Positions 7,466 through 9,065 of a stretch of DNA of 9,065 nt are shown one piece after another (within the stretch, counting starts at the first letter, position 1; each line of letters begins with the position of its first letter). The position numbers and the translations under genes were made by a program. This stretch comes from Bacteroidales bacterium UBA4459 (GTDB lineage: Bacteria > Bacteroidota > Bacteroidia > Bacteroidales > F082): the NCBI GenBank assembly GCA_002389465.1, contig DGOT01000240.1, positions 7,386 to 16,450 of the forward strand. Reading direction: 5' to 3'. Under the pieces are notes generated by a model. It had not been told where the DNA came from. It saw nothing but the letters and a program-made list of their open reading frames with translations, and searched no databases.

Positions 7466-8824
7466 ATGCCTGCTTCCCTACAAAAAATATTAATCCGTAA
7501 CGCTTTTATTGTTAATGAAGGGAAATCATTTAAGGGAGATGTACTTATCGAGGGCGAAATTATCCGCAAGGTAAGTGAAACACCCCTGGATGAAGAAATT
7601 TCTTCAACAGTACAGGTTATTGATGCGGAAGGCCTCTACCTGTTACCCGGTGTAATCGACGACCAGGTGCATTTCCGTGATCCCGGTTTAACATATAAAG
7701 CTGATCTGTACACGGAGAGCCGTGCTGCTGTTGCCGGTGGGGTGACAAGTTTTATGGATATGCCCAACACTATTCCGAATACTCTTACTCAGGAGTTGCT
7801 GGAGGAGAAGTATATGGCGGCATCTGAAAAATCGCTGGCTAATTATTCATTTTATATGGGCTCTTCCAATGATAATCTGGAAGAGGTACTCAAAACAAAC
7901 CCGAATAAAGTCTGCGGCATCAAAGTCTTTATGGGTTCTTCCACAGGCAATATGCTGGTGGACGATGAGGAAACGCTCGAAAATATTTTTTCAAAAGCAC
8001 CTGTGCTTGTTGCTGTACATTGTGAAGATGAGGCAACCATTAGTAAAAACAACACGGAGTATTTTGCCCGCTACGGCGAAAATGCTCCTCCCGAGGTGCA
8101 CCCGCTGATACGAACTTCCGAAGCTTGTTACTTGTCATCTTCCAAAGCGGTGCGGCTGGCTAAGAAGAATAACACACGCTTACACATTCTTCATTTGTCA
8201 ACTGCTGCCGAAATGAGCTTATTCGACAACACGGTTCCTTTGGAGCAAAAGCGTATAACAGCGGAAGTTTGTATCCATCACCTTTGGTTTTCCGATGAGG
8301 ATTATACCGGGAAGGGGAATTTTATCAAGTGGAACCCTGCCGTTAAAAAAGCGTCCGACAGGGAGGCATTGTTTGAAGGTATGCTTCACGGTAAAATTGA
8401 TGTGGTGGCCACAGATCATGCACCACATACCTATGAAGAAAAAAGTAAGGCTTATTTTCAGGCTCCTTCCGGAGGACCGATGGTGCAGCATTCGCTGACA
8501 GCGATGCTCGAATTTTATCATCGTGGGAAAATAAGCCTGGAACAGGTAGTAGAAAAGATGTGCCATAATCCTGCAGTCTTGTTTCAGGTGGAAAAGCGGG
8601 GATTTATTCGTGAAGGGTATTTCGCTGACCTTGTTTTGGTACATTTGCACGAAAAATGGGCCGTTGATAAAGAGGGCTTATATTACAAATGCGGATGGTC
8701 GCCCATGGAAGGAGTAGCATTTTCTTCGAAAGTGCAGCAAACATTTGTAAACGGCCACAATGTTTTTAACAACGGAACGTTTGATGAAAGCAAAAAAGGA
8801 AAAAGATTAATGTTTAACAGGTAA
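7466..8824 (+). CDS. pyrC: Dihydroorotase
   Basis: This 452-residue amidohydrolase-fold enzyme has the usual length for class I dihydroorotases. It should interconvert N-carbamoyl-aspartate and dihydroorotate in cytoplasmic pyrimidine synthesis. An N-terminal small beta-domain (about 1-60) leads to LLPGVIDDQVHFRDPG, then GGVTSFMDMPNT. GIKVFMGSS carries the candidate carboxylated lysine K153. VAVHCEDE holds H185, LHILHLST holds H243, FIKWNPAVK contains substrate-binding N290, and VATDHAPH carries the catalytic Asp317. The first His of the usual HxH metal motif is Gln67 here (codon CAG at 7664); from memory this DDQVH form is widespread in Bacteroidota dihydroorotases, so it is not read as inactivation. 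Allantoinase and hydantoinase are alternatives in the same superfamily, but HFRDPG with MPNT favours dihydroorotase. The gene lies 2 bp after the glycosyltransferase, a neighbour pairing I recall from other Bacteroidota genomes. Confidence 0.93.
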   Translation: MPASLQKILIRNAFIVNEGKSFKGDVLIEGEIIRKVSETPLDEEISSTVQVIDAEGLYLLPGVIDDQVHFRDPGLTYKADLYTESRAAVAGGVTSFMDMPNTIPNTLTQELLEEKYMAASEKSLANYSFYMGSSNDNLEEVLKTNPNKVCGIKVFMGSSTGNMLVDDEETLENIFSKAPVLVAVHCEDEATISKNNTEYFARYGENAPPEVHPLIRTSEACYLSSSKAVRLAKKNNTRLHILHLSTAAEMSLFDNTVPLEQKRITAEVCIHHLWFSDEDYTGKGNFIKWNPAVKKASDREALFEGMLHGKIDVVATDHAPHTYEEKSKAYFQAPSGGPMVQHSLTAMLEFYHRGKISLEQVVEKMCHNPAVLFQVEKRGFIREGYFADLVLVHLHEKWAVDKEGLYYKCGWSPMEGVAFSSKVQQTFVNGHNVFNNGTFDESKKGKRLMFNR

Positions 8825-8835
8825 AAAATTAATTG

Positions 8836-9065
8836 ATGAAAAAATATATTGTATTTGTTTGGGCCCTTGTGGTGTTGATCTCATGTTCTGACAGCAATAA
8901 GGTTGGTGACGTAACACTCGGAGAGAATGAAGAGGCCATTACAACTTATATCAACGGAAATCCCCAGATGGTCAAAGGCTTTGAAGAAATTGATGGCGTT
9001 AAAACATATGTGTACCAAAAGGAGTACTACGAAGATGGAAATCTTTTAAAAGAAGGTGCTCTGAA
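8836..9065 (+). CDS. Lipoprotein with MORN-variant repeat, 3' truncated by window
   Basis: The ATG at 8836, 11 bp after the dihydroorotase stop, opens a frame that stays open to the window edge (76 codons seen). It starts with a lipoprotein signal peptide: MKK, a hydrophobic stretch, then VLISC with the lipobox cysteine at residue 17, followed by SDSN. Ser and Asp after the Cys could affect sorting, but Bacteroidota rules differ from those of E. coli. Near the end, YYEDGNLLKEGAL matches the MORN_2 repeat pattern (YxxGxLxxEG), usually present in several copies. Such proteins are exported lipid-anchored proteins of unknown role. The tight spacing suggests co-transcription with dihydroorotase. 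Function is not assignable from this fragment. Confidence 0.8.
   Translation, partial: MKKYIVFVWALVVLISCSDSNKVGDVTLGENEEAITTYINGNPQMVKGFEEIDGVKTYVYQKEYYEDGNLLKEGAL

Noticed and set aside
8219..8650. 143-codon open frame on the - strand inside dihydroorotase
   Set aside because: It lies wholly within a well-supported enzyme gene, shows no recognisable motif, and its sequence reads like antisense translation.
1..9065. tRNA, rRNA, CRISPR arrays, insertion sequences or phage genes
   Set aside because: No clover-leaf, repeat-spacer pattern, transposase or paired terminal repeats seen by eye; coding genes fill nearly all of the window.

Overview
The window (9,065 bp, AT-leaning) looks like a chromosomal segment of a member of the Bacteroidota, probably Bacteroidales/Marinilabiliales-like. 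The evidence is two secreted proteins with type IX secretion (T9SS) C-terminal sorting domains, a TonB-dependent receptor with an N-terminal carboxypeptidase-regulatory-like domain, start codons without a clear Shine-Dalgarno sequence, promoter elements of the TAnnTTTG type, and a dihydroorotase with the DDQVHFRDPG motif that I associate with this phylum. All genes lie on the + strand and are tightly packed. There is no non-coding stretch over about 135 bp, and no RNA gene, CRISPR array or mobile element was seen.

Layout: (1) 1-567 is the C-terminal end of the transcription-repair coupling factor Mfd, followed by a weak terminator-like hairpin that runs into a promoter -7 box. (2) 666-6585 is a probable three-gene operon with gaps of 20 and 23 bp: a secreted lamin-tail-domain protein with a T9SS tail, a TonB-dependent outer-membrane receptor, and a large secreted endonuclease I family protein carrying a YhcR-type OB-fold and a T9SS tail. 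(3) 6586-6719 is an intergenic region with a long imperfect hairpin, a -7 box and a perfect 14-bp palindrome overlapping that box. (4) 6720 to the window end is a second probable operon: a polyprenol-phosphate mannosyltransferase-like GT2 enzyme, dihydroorotase (2-bp gap), and the start of a MORN-variant lipoprotein (11-bp gap) cut by the window edge.

The most interesting part is the middle operon. Lamin-tail domains and YhcR-like OB-folds normally occur together inside single extracellular nucleases of the ExeM/Xds type. Here they sit on two separate T9SS-exported proteins on either side of a TonB receptor. I infer a cell-surface system that captures and cuts extracellular DNA and imports the products, or a nutrient released with them, through the TonB receptor. 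This is a hypothesis from domain content and gene order, not a demonstrated function.
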